A DNA stretch of 64,000 nucleotides. It comes from Albibacterium sp035514885. GTDB taxonomy: Bacteria; Bacteroidota; Bacteroidia; Sphingobacteriales; Sphingobacteriaceae. Below the pieces are notes generated by a model. The model did not search any database. It was given only the letters and a program-made list of their open reading frames with translations, and was not told where the DNA came from. The position numbers were made by a program, and so were the translations under genes. This document shows positions 23,459 to 31,196 of this stretch, piece by piece; within the stretch, counting starts at the first letter, position 1, and the number at the start of each line of letters is the position of its first letter. The stretch spans positions 62,001 to 126,000 of the forward strand of contig NZ_DATJCH010000022.1 in the NCBI RefSeq assembly GCF_035514885.1. Reading direction: 5' to 3'.

Positions 23459-25630
23459 TTATTTTATGAATAGTAGTTCTCTGAATTTCGGCAATGGCCA
23501 GATAGCATCATCAATTAATAATTCCAACTTATCTACATGATATCTGATCGGATCGAAATATGCTTTAACTTTCTCATCGTATGCAATTGCTTTCTCCCGG
23601 CTATCTTTAATCACATTAGCCTTTTTTCTCTCTTCGATCATCTCATAAACATTCTTTTTAATGAAATTGATATGCTTAGATAACTCTTCAATAATGAGTA
23701 TTTGGGCCTCATATGAATCTTTATCAAAACCGATATCTTTTAAGCCTTTTACATTATTAATGATATCGGATTGGTACTTTATAGCTGATGGAATAATCAT
23801 ATTTGTTACCAATTCACAAATAATACGAGCCTCAATCTGCAGCTTTTTATAATACGTTTCTAAAAGAATCTCATGTCTTGCATGCGCTTCCCTTTTAGTA
23901 AATACACCAGTCGCCTCAAATATCTTTTCGGTCTTTTCTGACACCAAAGAATCTAAAGCTCTAGGAGTAGTTTTGATATTTTGCAAGCCACGTTTTTCTG
24001 CTTCAGCAGCCCACTCTTCGCTATAACCATTGCCCTCAAAGCGGATATTCTTAGATTCCTTAATGTACTTTTTGATAATTGTTAAAAGGGCTATCTCCTT
24101 TTGATCGCCTTTCTTAATCAATTCATCTACATCTGCCTTAAATTTGATCAATTGCTCTGCAACAATCATATTCAAAATTGTCATGGGATTAGATGAGTTT
24201 GCAGAAGAACCCACTGCTCTTAATTCAAACTTATTTCCTGTAAAAGCAAAGGGCGAAGTACGATTACGGTCAGTATTATCTAAAAGGATTTGTGGAATCT
24301 TTGGAATACTATGCAAGATCTCCGCTTCTTTTATTTTATTGGATATCTTAGATGTTTCAATCTCATCCAAAATATCATTTAATTGCTCTCCAAGAAAAAT
24401 AGATATAATGGCGGGTGGAGCTTCGTTTGCACCTAAGCGATGATCATTACTTACAGATGCAATGGATGCTCTCAGTAAATCCGCATGCTCATAAATGGCT
24501 TTAATAGTGTTCACTAAAAAAGCGAGAAACATTAAGTTATTCTTGGGTGTTTTTCCTGGTGATAACAAATTCTTACCTGTATCTGTAATCAAGGACCAGT
24601 TGTTATGCTTACCTGAACCATTGACACCTGCATATGGTTTTTCGTGTAATAAAACCTTAAAATGATGTCTTCTGGCTACCTTATCCATCACATCCATTAA
24701 TAGCTGGTTATGATCGATAGCTAAGTTGATTTCTTCGTAAACTGGGGCACATTCGAATTGTGAAGGTGCAACCTCATTATGACGAGTTTTTAGAGGTATG
24801 CCCAACTTTAGAGCTTCCGTTTCGAAATCCTGCATGAACGCATAGACCCTTTCAGGAATAGATCCGAAATAATGATCTTCTAATTGTTGGCCTTTTGCAG
24901 ATTCATGTCCGAATAAGGTTCTTCCTGTTAAATATAAATCCGGCCTTGCATTAAATAAAGCAATATCTACAAGAAAGTACTCCTGTTCTATTCCTAAAGA
25001 AGCGCTCACTTTCTTAATATCCTTATCGAAATAATGACAAACGTCTGTAGCAGCCTTATCCATAATAGATAAAGCTTTTAATAAAGGAGCTTTATAATCT
25101 AATGCTTCTCCTGTATATGAAACAAATACAGTTGGAATACACAATGTTTTTCCGAAAATAAAAGCTGGGGAAGATGGATCCCATGCAGTGTATCCACGAG
25201 CCTCGAAAGTGCTCCTGATTCCACCATTAGGAAAACTTGAAGCATCTGGTTCTTGTTGCACTAACGCATTTCCTGAGAATTTCTCAATAGCATTGCCATC
25301 CGAATCAGGCTCAAAAAAAGAGTCATGTTTTTCTGCAGTAGATCCAGTAAGGGGTTGAAACCAGTGAGTGTAATGCGTAACTCCTTTGCTCATACTCCAA
25401 GCCTTCATAGCTGCTGATATTTTATCTGCAACATCTCTACTAATAGAAGGGCCACTTTCTATAGAATTCAATACCGTGTCATGATCCTCTTCTGACAGAA
25501 AAGCTAACATTTTAGTTTTATTAAAAACATTCGATGCATAAAAGTCTGAAATTTTATCAGATGGCTGTTTAATCTCAGGAACTGTCCTTGTTAAGACAGT
25601 TTGCAAAGCTTGAACTCTGTTTTTTGTCAT
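23459..25630 (-). CDS. glnN: Glutamine synthetase type III
   Basis: Makes glutamine from glutamate and ammonium. At about 723 residues it is the GSIII length, much longer than GSI. Typical GSIII segments are visible: the N-terminal SDKISDFYASNVFNKTKM, GLEARGYTAWDPSSPAFI-like region near residue 150, SLGIEQEYFLVD, VAPSQFECAPVYEE, and KPYAGVNGSGKHNNWS. I place the start at ATG 25630 (MTKNRVQAL), where family similarity begins; the longer reading to 25690 adds 20 poorly conserved residues. amt follows it on the same strand. Confidence 0.95.
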   Translation of the reverse strand: MTKNRVQALQTVLTRTVPEIKQPSDKISDFYASNVFNKTKMLAFLSEEDHDTVLNSIESGPSISRDVADKISAAMKAWSMSKGVTHYTHWFQPLTGSTAEKHDSFFEPDSDGNAIEKFSGNALVQQEPDASSFPNGGIRSTFEARGYTAWDPSSPAFIFGKTLCIPTVFVSYTGEALDYKAPLLKALSIMDKAATDVCHYFDKDIKKVSASLGIEQEYFLVDIALFNARPDLYLTGRTLFGHESAKGQQLEDHYFGSIPERVYAFMQDFETEALKLGIPLKTRHNEVAPSQFECAPVYEEINLAIDHNQLLMDVMDKVARRHHFKVLLHEKPYAGVNGSGKHNNWSLITDTGKNLLSPGKTPKNNLMFLAFLVNTIKAIYEHADLLRASIASVSNDHRLGANEAPPAIISIFLGEQLNDILDEIETSKISNKIKEAEILHSIPKIPQILLDNTDRNRTSPFAFTGNKFELRAVGSSANSSNPMTILNMIVAEQLIKFKADVDELIKKGDQKEIALLTIIKKYIKESKNIRFEGNGYSEEWAAEAEKRGLQNIKTTPRALDSLVSEKTEKIFEATGVFTKREAHARHEILLETYYKKLQIEARIICELVTNMIIPSAIKYQSDIINNVKGLKDIGFDKDSYEAQILIIEELSKHINFIKKNVYEMIEERKKANVIKDSREKAIAYDEKVKAYFDPIRYHVDKLELLIDDAIWPLPKFRELLFIK

Positions 25631-25690
25631 TTTACATGTAATTATTAGTAAATATTCTATTATAGTTTGTTTTTCTTGATAAAAATACAC

Positions 25691-26113
25691 TAAAATATTT
25701 TATTTCATAATAATTCTTTAATTAAAATGCATTTTTATCTAAAAATATACAAAATATAGTCTTAAAAACATCATATATAATCTAAATCACACATTATTAA
25801 ACTAAAAAATATTATAAATATGAGCATTCAACAGAATAAAACTCAAAATATTTATAAAAACAAGAAAATTATTAAGCACATCCAACCAAAAGCATGTTAA
25901 ATTGAATTTTAACGATAATATTTACTCAATAAATATCAAAATAAGGCAAAAAGGAAGGAAAGTATAAAAAACAGGAAACTGCATTATCAAAAATTGATAA
26001 TGGTTAATAAGCAGATAAGCCAAGAAAAGGTTAGTAATGAATCGTCAGATTTTCTCGACCAACTTCAATAAGGCAGGAATCAATAAGGCAGCAATCAAAT
26101 TAAAATACTCTAC
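25691..26113. other. AT-rich intergenic region upstream of glnN
   Basis: 423 bases without a convincing gene. The half next to glnN is extremely AT-rich and holds the glnN promoter region; TATATTTTG on the minus strand near 25752 is a loose -7 candidate. TGTGATTTAGATTATA near 25775-25795 (minus strand) looks like a Crp half-site only. CAATAAGGCAG occurs twice, at 26066-26076 and 26081-26091, period 15. I see no RNA gene. Confidence 0.5.
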
Positions 26114-26293
26114 CTATTTATAAAACTTCACCCCGTGTCTACACATGATCCAAAGAGGGATGGAGAGGGCTATCCAAGAGATAACGTGCCATAAGCCTAA
26201 TCCCATTATAGCCGATAATAGTCCGATTGTTGTAAGAACTGCCAAGAGAATAGGCATATTCCAAATTTTATTAGAATAGTTTTTAGTTGGCAT
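26114..26293 (-). CDS. Small membrane protein downstream of the PepSY gene
   Basis: A 59-residue protein read from ATG 26293 (MPTKNYSNKIW), which overlaps the PepSY stop by 11 bases; a longer reading from 26329 would overlap by 47 bases and is less likely. Two hydrophobic segments (LLAVLTTIGLLSAIMGLGLW and ISWIALSIPLWIM) flank a short loop. It resembles the small unnamed membrane proteins often found after PepSY iron-reductase-like genes in Bacteroidota. Function unknown; coupling to the PepSY protein is inferred from the overlap. Confidence 0.65.
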   Translation of the reverse strand: MPTKNYSNKIWNMPILLAVLTTIGLLSAIMGLGLWHVISWIALSIPLWIMCRHGVKFYK

Positions 26294-27461
26294 TTTCTTC
26301 TTCAACTGTTGATAGAGTGAGTGATTCAAAATTATCCAAAACTCGCTTCAACTGAGCAGCTTTGGCTTTACGTCGGGCAATCCAAAGATATAGTCCGGAA
26401 ATCAATACAATAATAGTAGCTAGATCAAATATTACCCATATAATCTTCATTGGAAGACCACCATAATCTCCGAAGTGAAAAGGTTGAGAAATAAAGATAG
26501 TATTCAAGTACCATGGCAGATCTCTCATATCAGTAAACTCTCCGGTCTCAGCATCTATCAGTGCTGGTTTTATAATTCTTGAAGTCAAGGGAGTAGTCCC
26601 TATCATATAGACTGCATAATGATGACTACTTGAATACAAAGTACCAGGATAAGCCACAAAAGAGACCTCCATTTCCGGCGCAGCTTCCCTAGCTTTTTCA
26701 AGAGCAGCATCAAGAGAACTTAATTTACCTTCCAATTTAGGTTTATCTTTATATTCAGATACCATTTCGGCTAACTGTCCAGATCGCCACATCTCCAATG
26801 CAGGATCTGCCAATGTATTAATAACACCCGTAATCCCTACAACAAATACCCAAGCTAATGTTACAATTCCTAGCAAATTGTGCAAATCCAACCATTTCAA
26901 ACGCTTTGATTTTTCCGTTCTTATCATTCCAAAATCAAAACGCTTCATAATTGGTCCATACAGAACCACGCCGGAAATAATTGCTACAATAAAAAGAGTC
27001 CCCATTAACCCTAAAAAGAGCTTACCTGGAATACCTGCAAGCATTTCTACATGTAGATAATACATTAGCAACATAAAAGTCATTTCATTTGGTGGAGCTT
27101 CAAGAACTGTAGCAGTTCGTTCATCCATCGTTAAATAATGATCCGCTTCAATAGGAGCTTCAGATGAATCAGCTAATGTAACAAACATCTGATTTGGATG
27201 GTGTTCCGGATCCCAAAAGATATACTTTGCTTCTTTTCCAGGAATATGCTCCATAGCTTTTTGAAGTACAGCATCTTTTGAAAATTCTGGAGATTCGGCA
27301 GGGAGCTCAGAAAGTTCTATTTCGTCTTCTAAGAGATGATCGATTTCTTCTGTAAATATCAAAGGTAGTCCAGTAATACACAACATCAAAAGAAATACAG
27401 TACATATCAAGCTTGTCCATTTATGAATATCAAACCATCTTTTTATTGTTTTAGCTTTCAT
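26283..27461 (-). CDS. PepSY-associated membrane protein (PiuB-like, iron-regulated)
   Basis: A 392-residue inner-membrane protein of the PepSY_TM family. It opens with FDIHKWTSLICTVFLLMLCITGLPLIF, the hallmark first helix, and has further helices near residues 150, 205 and 345, with the histidines expected to ligate heme (DIHKW, YLHVEM, LDLHNLLG, FHFGDYGG). A periplasmic PepSY region lies between the first two helices. Family members are iron-repressed and thought to reduce ferric siderophores. The upstream promoter holds two Fur-like boxes. No intact TonB receptor is adjacent. Confidence 0.87.
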   Translation of the reverse strand: MKAKTIKRWFDIHKWTSLICTVFLLMLCITGLPLIFTEEIDHLLEDEIELSELPAESPEFSKDAVLQKAMEHIPGKEAKYIFWDPEHHPNQMFVTLADSSEAPIEADHYLTMDERTATVLEAPPNEMTFMLLMYYLHVEMLAGIPGKLFLGLMGTLFIVAIISGVVLYGPIMKRFDFGMIRTEKSKRLKWLDLHNLLGIVTLAWVFVVGITGVINTLADPALEMWRSGQLAEMVSEYKDKPKLEGKLSSLDAALEKAREAAPEMEVSFVAYPGTLYSSSHHYAVYMIGTTPLTSRIIKPALIDAETGEFTDMRDLPWYLNTIFISQPFHFGDYGGLPMKIIWVIFDLATIIVLISGLYLWIARRKAKAAQLKRVLDNFESLTLSTVEEENAN

Positions 27462-27524
27462 AGGTACTTGAATGAATGATAATATGTTTCTTATTGGTTT
27501 TGTGAACTAGCTAGCCTAACGCCA

Positions 27525-27584
27525 CAAATGTATTATTTATAACTATTCTAAACAAGAATTATTTAAAATTATTCTAAACAAGAA
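27525..27584 (-). promoter_or_regulatory. PepSY-gene promoter with two tandem Fur-like boxes
   Basis: Minus-strand -7 TACATTTG (27532-27525) and -33 TTG (27555-27553) are 20 bases apart. Box 1, TTTATAAC-T-ATTCTAAA (27536-27552), sits between them; box 2, TTTAAAAT-T-ATTCTAAA (27562-27578), lies upstream. The two are part of a 15-base direct repeat (27544-27558 and 27570-27584, period 26). Box 1 would block polymerase, as expected for an iron repressor. Confidence 0.6.
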
Positions 27585-27628
27585 GCTAAATCAAAAATCA
27601 AAAACCTTTTTCAGCAGTTATCTATTCC

Positions 27629-28234
27629 CTATTCTTCAATTAACTGATTAACAAAGTCTTTAAATTCTGCATTGGAGAAATCACCCATTCCTTCATGTTT
27701 AAAAACTACTTGTCCATATTTATTAAGAACTAACGTAGTTGGTATCGCTCCCCCCATATATGATGAAGGTATGGGGCTCGCTGGTGTATAAACAGGCAAA
27801 TCAAATTTTCTCTTATCCATAAATTTTTGAGATTTGATTGGGTCATTATCGACATCAACCATCATAAACATAACATTCTCATTATCTCTAAAACTTGAAT
27901 AAAGTTTATTAATAGTTGGCATTTCAGCGATACAAGGAGGACACCATGTTGCCCAAAAATTGATAAAGACTACCTTTCCTTTTTGGTCGGAAAGTTCAAT
28001 AACCTCATCATTCATATTTTTAAATAGTATTTCCCGGTTATGAGTAGCTGTATTGATTTCTGCAGCCACCTCTACTGTTGGCCCATCAGGTATGCTTGGT
28101 TGAAATAACCCAATTTTCATTAGGTTTTGCATGACAACTCCTTTAAAACTGGGACTAAATAGCATAGCTAATACAAAAACTACAAGAATTCCGGTAAAAA
28201 AATTTGATAGGGATATTTTATTTCTTAAACTCAT
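27629..28234 (-). CDS. TlpA-family membrane-anchored thioredoxin
   Basis: About 201 residues, starting at ATG 28234 (MSLRNKISL). One N-terminal hydrophobic anchor (residues about 12-32) precedes a periplasmic thioredoxin domain with the redox site WATWCPPC (near residue 100) and the cis-Pro region GAIPTTLVLN. Such proteins reduce disulfides in apo-cytochrome c or in metallochaperones. It lies between the PepSY gene and an exported Cys-containing protein on the same strand. Confidence 0.87.
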   Translation of the reverse strand: MSLRNKISLSNFFTGILVVFVLAMLFSPSFKGVVMQNLMKIGLFQPSIPDGPTVEVAAEINTATHNREILFKNMNDEVIELSDQKGKVVFINFWATWCPPCIAEMPTINKLYSSFRDNENVMFMMVDVDNDPIKSQKFMDKRKFDLPVYTPASPIPSSYMGGAIPTTLVLNKYGQVVFKHEGMGDFSNAEFKDFVNQLIEE

Positions 28235-28336
28235 TACTGTGTGCATTATATAATTAAATATCATTACAAGAGAGAAACACTCTTAGGTTTAATTCATTAT
28301 TCTTAAATAGTAAAATGGAGAAATAACGAGAAGGTA

Positions 28337-28729
28337 TTATATAAGGATAGATCTATTTTTTAAAAACAACGCTATATTATCAAGAAAAAACGGATCTCGA
28401 TACTCAATGAAAAAACCTTGCCGTGTATTTAATATTGAGGCAAATAGATATATATTTAATAATGTTAAAATAAAAGGAAGTGGCAAACTGTTATTATTAT
28501 CCAGCTTGGATATATCTAATAAAGTAGCCTGAGTTATTCTCCCTTCAAGAGGACAGGTACTAACAAAAGCACTCGCATTACCTGACTGTTGCAAAGTTCT
28601 CTCAATTGAAAAAGAAGCACTTGTTAACAAACTCCTGACCGGACACGTATTTACCATCATAAAAAAAAGACAAAGCAAGAGCACTGCTGCTTTAATCTGA
28701 TTGTATAAAGATGGAAGATGCTTGTTCAT
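28337..28729 (-). CDS. Small exported or membrane protein of unknown function
   Basis: 130 residues from ATG 28729 (MNKHLPSLYNQIK); the ORF extends to 28753 but the shorter start places the hydrophobic segment AAVLLLCLFFMMV at residues 14-26 as a signal or anchor. Just after it comes NTCPVRSLL, then a polar region with a second cysteine (STCPLEGRI) and a second hydrophobic segment (FILTLLNIYLFASIL). I do not recognise a family. It is 102 bases upstream of the TlpA gene on the same strand. Confidence 0.55.
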   Translation of the reverse strand: MNKHLPSLYNQIKAAVLLLCLFFMMVNTCPVRSLLTSASFSIERTLQQSGNASAFVSTCPLEGRITQATLLDISKLDNNNSLPLPFILTLLNIYLFASILNTRQGFFIEYRDPFFLDNIALFLKNRSILI

Positions 28730-28878
28730 TGTCCAATATAATATATCATACAAATCTAATTAATAAATAACATTTAAGTCATAATGCCATCAATTTGATA
28801 CATTCGGACAAGAATCATTCAAATGTTATAATTCATTATATTTGAGTTAGGGAACTTAACAAAGCGTCAATCCAAGAT

Positions 28879-29253
28879 ATGAACAGAACTTTCTCAACAA
28901 TTGAACAATATATTGAAAGCTTTGAAAATGAAAAGCAGAGCATCCTATGGGAAATCCTTCATATCATTCGGCATGTGGCACCACTTGATACGATAGAGAC
29001 CATTAGTTATATGATGCCAACATTTCGTTATAATGGCAATCTAATTCACTTTGCTTTATTCAAAAACCATTTAGGTGTGTATCCTGGTCCCGATGCTATC
29101 ATACACTTCGAGTCTGAATTACAAATTTACAAAACAAGCAAAGGTGCTATTCAGTTCCCGTTAGATAAGACTCTTCCTAAAAGGCTGATAGAAGATATCG
29201 TACTTTATAATGCTAATAAGGAAAAAGATAAAAAAAGCGGAAAAATAACTTGA
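28879..29253 (+). CDS. DUF1801 / YdhG-like protein
   Basis: A 124-residue cytoplasmic protein of the DUF1801 superfamily. Visible features are the helical start TIEQYIESFENEKQSILWEI, the conserved ISYMMPTFRYNG (near residue 43), FALFKNHLGVYPGPDA and the C-terminal GAIQFPLDKTLPKRLIEDIV. These match the frataxin-like DUF1801 fold. No biochemical role is firmly known. It is followed by an ABC gene pair on the same strand, 53 bases later. Confidence 0.85.
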   Translation: MNRTFSTIEQYIESFENEKQSILWEILHIIRHVAPLDTIETISYMMPTFRYNGNLIHFALFKNHLGVYPGPDAIIHFESELQIYKTSKGAIQFPLDKTLPKRLIEDIVLYNANKEKDKKSGKIT

Positions 29254-29306
29254 GTATGAACACTTGCTTATTTTAGAAAAATACAACCAAAATAAACCTT
29301 AATATT

Positions 29307-29954
29307 TTGCTAAGCTTAACCAATATCAATAAAAAATACGGTAGCCATGAAGTTTTAAATTTCGACGAATGGAAAATTGGACAAGGGGTTCACTGGTTGA
29401 AAGGAGGTAATGGAACTGGAAAGTCCACCTTATTCCGCATTATATCTGGCCAATCACCCTTTAGAGGTGAAGTAGAATTAAATGAAATCAACTTAAAAAA
29501 ACAACCCATACTATTCCGTTCAAAAATCAGCTTTGCTGAGGCTGAGCCACAATATCCTTTATTCATAAAAGGAAAAGAGCTCATTGAATTTTACCAAGAA
29601 ACGCGTAAATCTGAAAAAAAAGAAGTAGAATATCTTACTGATTACTTCGAAATGACAGCTTTCTTGGATAATAAAATAGGTGGTTATTCGAGTGGAATGC
29701 TGAAAAAGCTATCATTAATCTGTGCTTTTTTAGGTAAAGCTGATCTTTACATTTTAGATGAACCTTTAATCACAATCGATGCTACATCATCAGAAAAGCT
29801 TTACTATTTAATTAAAACAAAAGCTTCTAAAGGAAATAGCTTTTTAATATCCTCGCATCAGGAAATAAACCAGGTAAAATTACCTTTGAATACTGTATTT
29901 CAAATCATTGATAAACAAATTGTTGCTACACATGCTGAAGTTACTAATCAATAG
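29307..29954 (+). CDS. ABC transporter ATP-binding protein
   Basis: A 215-residue ATPase with Walker A GGNGTGKST (near residue 34), a signature written YSSGMLKKLSL (near 127, G of LSGG conserved but the motif is degenerate), Walker B LYILDEPL (near 145) and switch His in ISSHQE. The start is TTG at 29307, the only one that covers the first strand (LSLTNINKKYG). The next gene, a polytopic membrane protein, overlaps its 3' end by 23 bases. Degenerate signatures of this kind are common in CcmA/ABC-2 type ATPases. Substrate unknown. Confidence 0.85.
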   Translation: MLSLTNINKKYGSHEVLNFDEWKIGQGVHWLKGGNGTGKSTLFRIISGQSPFRGEVELNEINLKKQPILFRSKISFAEAEPQYPLFIKGKELIEFYQETRKSEKKEVEYLTDYFEMTAFLDNKIGGYSSGMLKKLSLICAFLGKADLYILDEPLITIDATSSEKLYYLIKTKASKGNSFLISSHQEINQVKLPLNTVFQIIDKQIVATHAEVTNQ

Positions 29955-31026
29955 TTTATCAAAGGAATTCTACAAGCAGCATGCAGGATTATTTCTTATA
30001 GGGTTTTATATTCTGTTTGGCATGGTTGATTCATCTCAACCAATTGTATATCAGCAATCCTTATTATTAATAAGCCTCTCTTCCCCTCTTGGAATGGTAC
30101 TTGTGTTTATCTCTTGGTTTTTATATGGAGGGAAGGCTCATTTCTTTATCTCTCAAAGGTTGAAATTGCACCAATACAATTTCATAAAAGAAACAGGTTC
30201 TCTAAAAAGAAATACTCAATTAAAGCTCTGGTTAAAACTCTATTCGGTCATTCTTTTACCAATTTTCATCTATGTTATTCTACTTATTATAATCGGATTA
30301 AAATTCAAGTATTATAATAGTGTAATCAGTATTATCGTTGTTTTCCTCACTTTATTTCTTGGATTAGCTTGGCTTAGATTTCATTCTATCACTTTTGGCT
30401 TTCTCAAACAAGAGAGCAGATGGTTGAATATTAGCCTTAAAATTAAAAAACCATTTTTTAGCTGGCCAATATTTTATCTTTTCACTGAGCAGCTATTAAT
30501 GCTATTTGTGTGCAAAATCATCTCTGCTATTCTATTTAAAGGCGTTTTATGGATGTTTGCGGATGTAGGGAACGATATCAAAGTATTACTTACCGCGCTA
30601 TTGGCATCTGTAATATGTCACTCGATTCTAGTAGTCAACTTATTGAAATTTGAAACTGAGCAATTAAGCTTCTGTAGAAGTTTACCCATTAAAACCAGTA
30701 ATAAAATATGGAATTGGCTTTTGATTTTCACGATCATTTTAATTCCAGAATGGGTATTTTTTACAATAGCTGCCAACTATAACCTATACATAATCGCTAG
30801 TGGTTATTCATTCGGACTTTCAGCCTTACTTTTCTTTATAACTATACTATTTATGATGAAATTAAATACATCAAGTTATTTAAAGTTCTTACTATTTTTC
30901 TTTTTCATAGTTTTGTATATAATATTAGGCAACTACTATATTCAACTCACCGTTTTAATGATCAGTTACTCATTACTCTTTTACATTTTCTGGTTTAACA
31001 AAATTGATTTAAGAGAGGTAAAATAA
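29932..31026 (+). CDS. Polytopic membrane protein, putative ABC permease partner
   Basis: About 364 residues, starting at ATG 29932 (MLKLLINSLSKEF) inside the ATPase gene; an upstream ATG at 29908 is possible. Roughly eight to ten hydrophobic segments span the protein and there is no soluble domain. I do not recognise a named family, but the overlap with an ABC ATPase and the topology argue for the membrane subunit of an ABC-2-like exporter. Very Lys/Ile/Phe-rich, like the AT-rich neighbours. Confidence 0.72.
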   Translation: MLKLLINSLSKEFYKQHAGLFLIGFYILFGMVDSSQPIVYQQSLLLISLSSPLGMVLVFISWFLYGGKAHFFISQRLKLHQYNFIKETGSLKRNTQLKLWLKLYSVILLPIFIYVILLIIIGLKFKYYNSVISIIVVFLTLFLGLAWLRFHSITFGFLKQESRWLNISLKIKKPFFSWPIFYLFTEQLLMLFVCKIISAILFKGVLWMFADVGNDIKVLLTALLASVICHSILVVNLLKFETEQLSFCRSLPIKTSNKIWNWLLIFTIILIPEWVFFTIAANYNLYIIASGYSFGLSALLFFITILFMMKLNTSSYLKFLLFFFFIVLYIILGNYYIQLTVLMISYSLLFYIFWFNKIDLREVK

Positions 31027-31146
31027 CACTAAGACCCAGATTCTATCCCCATAAAATTTTGTCGGTATAACATCCAAGAAAAAGGACTTATCAGAAGCCT
31101 ACAAAAGAGATTGATTAACAAGAATAAGAACAAATACATTAAACAA

Positions 31147-31174
31147 AAGAAACCCCACTAATGTGAGGTTTCTT
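31147..31174. terminator. Bidirectional terminator
   Basis: AAGAAACCCCAC (31147-31158) pairs with GTGAGGTTTCTT (31163-31174) over a 4-base loop with one G-T mismatch. It separates the plus-strand ABC pair (end 31026) from the minus-strand symporter (end 31197). T-rich tails occur on both sides. Confidence 0.7.
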
Positions 31175-31196
31175 CTTAAATTAAATCAATTTCCTA

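Noticed and set aside
25775..25795. Crp site upstream of glnN
   Set aside because: Only one half (TGTGA) matches; the second half of the dyad is missing.
26066..26091. Repeated CAATAAGGCAG read as a CRISPR or satellite repeat
   Set aside because: Two copies of 11 bases with a 4-base spacer only; no array, no cas genes.
27544..27584. Tandem 15-base repeat read as iterons or an attachment site
   Set aside because: Only two copies, placed exactly around a promoter, and explained better as two Fur-like boxes. No integrase or replication gene is nearby.
31050..31170. Lys-rich reading frame after the ABC pair as a small gene
   Set aside because: No good start, monotonous Lys/Asn composition, and it runs into the terminator stem.
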